A stretch of 14,765 nucleotides of DNA, from NCBI GenBank assembly GCA_016191985.1, contig JACPVB010000246.1:1-14765 (forward strand), given 5' to 3'. The DNA comes from Chloroflexota bacterium (GTDB lineage: Bacteria > Chloroflexota > Anaerolineae > Anaerolineales > Villigracilaceae). Positions 14,426 through 14,765 of this stretch are shown here, one piece after another. The notes under the pieces are model-generated. The model was not told where the DNA came from. It ran no database searches and saw only the letters and a list, made by a program, of their open reading frames with translations. A program made the position numbers and the translations under genes. How positions within the stretch are numbered: position 1 is the stretch's first letter; each line of letters starts with the position of its first letter.

Positions 14426-14536
14426 CTACCGTACAAATTCCTCGCGAAAAACCCTAACCCACAGGGCTTAGGTCTTTTTTGTAAATTGGGATTTTACGAA
14501 GGCACAGGAGACCTTTAGGGTTTCCTTGTACGGTAG
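14426..14536. repeat. 111-bp inverted repeat between NuoE-NuoF and the next gene
   Basis: CTACCGTACAA (14426-14436) and TTGTACGGTAG (14526-14536) are exact. Inside, AAACCCTAA (14449-14457) pairs with TTAGGGTTT (14515-14523) and AGGTCT (14470-14475) with AGACCT (14509-14514). The whole forms a long bulged hairpin. It could be a small mobile palindrome or a structured intercistronic RNA; a simple terminator is less likely because it lacks a compact GC stem followed by T's. Confidence 0.75.
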
Positions 14537-14565
14537 AAAATTTTTGACAAACGATAGGTGAATTT

Positions 14566-14765
14566 ATGACAGCCACATTTTTAATGGATGGAAAAGAAAT
14601 ATCAGTGGAAGACGGCCGGACTTTGCTTGACGCCGCGCGTGAAAACGGGATCGACATCCCCACCATCTGCTTCCACGAGGCGACCACGGCCAATGCTCTT
14701 TGCAGAATCTGCGTCGTGGAGGTGGAGGGGCAGAGAGTGCTCCAGCCAGCTTGTATCGTCAAGGC
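14566..14765 (+). CDS. [2Fe-2S] ferredoxin-type N-terminus of a NuoG/FdhA/HydA-like subunit, cut by window end
   Basis: The first 66 codons are visible and read MTATFLMDGKEISVEDGRTLLDAARENG..., then the cysteine pattern of the NuoG-type [2Fe-2S] domain: PTICFHE, then LCRICVVEVEG and PACIV. This domain opens complex I NuoG, the catalytic subunit of NAD-dependent formate dehydrogenases and [FeFe]-hydrogenase catalytic subunits. Following a NuoE-NuoF fusion, it should receive or deliver electrons through that subunit. A weak ribosome site (TAGGTG) precedes the ATG. Which of the three enzymes this is depends on the part beyond the window; linkage to methyl-group metabolism favours formate dehydrogenase. 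Confidence 0.85.
   Translation, partial: MTATFLMDGKEISVEDGRTLLDAARENGIDIPTICFHEATTANALCRICVVEVEGQRVLQPACIVK

Noticed and set aside
14426..14536. Simple rho-independent terminator after NuoE-NuoF
   Set aside because: The stem is long and bulged, and no T-run directly follows a compact GC-rich stem; the next gene most likely belongs to the same complex.

Overview
The window looks like chromosomal DNA of an anaerobic, corrinoid-using bacterium with moderate GC. Gene content (several MttB-family methyltransferases without pyrrolysine, a NuoE-NuoF fusion) and very many small palindromic repeats between and inside genes suggest a member of the Chloroflexota (Anaerolineae-like). That assignment is inference; no rRNA or marker gene is present.

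From about 12350 down to position 1, nine genes lie on the minus strand and read like one methyl-transfer operon. In transcription order they are: a GntR/FCD regulator; a B12-binding corrinoid protein 12 bp behind it; an MttB-like methyltransferase of 484 aa; two tandem MttB-like paralogues of 492 and 491 aa; an S9 prolyl-oligopeptidase-type serine peptidase; a fourth MttB-like protein of 472 aa; an M20 amidohydrolase; and a pterin-binding methyltetrahydrofolate:corrinoid methyltransferase cut by the window start. Together this is a complete methyl-transfer chain: four possible substrate-specific demethylases, one shared corrinoid carrier and one enzyme passing the methyl group to tetrahydrofolate. 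None of the four MttB homologues has an internal in-frame stop, so they belong to the non-pyrrolysine branch whose known members act on quaternary amines such as glycine betaine. The two hydrolases could release methylated substrates from peptide or acyl conjugates.

On the plus strand, divergent from the regulator, a NuoE-NuoF fusion (644 aa with an odd lysine-rich tail) is followed by the start of a protein with a NuoG/FdhA/HydA-type [2Fe-2S] domain, cut by the window end. This is the diaphorase module of an NAD-linked formate dehydrogenase or hydrogenase and could take electrons from oxidation of the released methyl groups. The divergent gap holds a good sigma70-type promoter (TTGACG, 18 bp, TATAAT) with a perfect 19-bp AT-rich palindrome over its -10 region, directly against the regulator's start codon. 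The GntR protein may therefore control both directions.

Every gap in the minus-strand operon except the 12-bp one contains palindromic repeats. At least six repeat families can be told apart, some nested in one another, and three copies lie in frame inside coding sequences (S9 peptidase and NuoE-NuoF). No rRNA, tRNA, CRISPR array, transposase or phage gene is seen.
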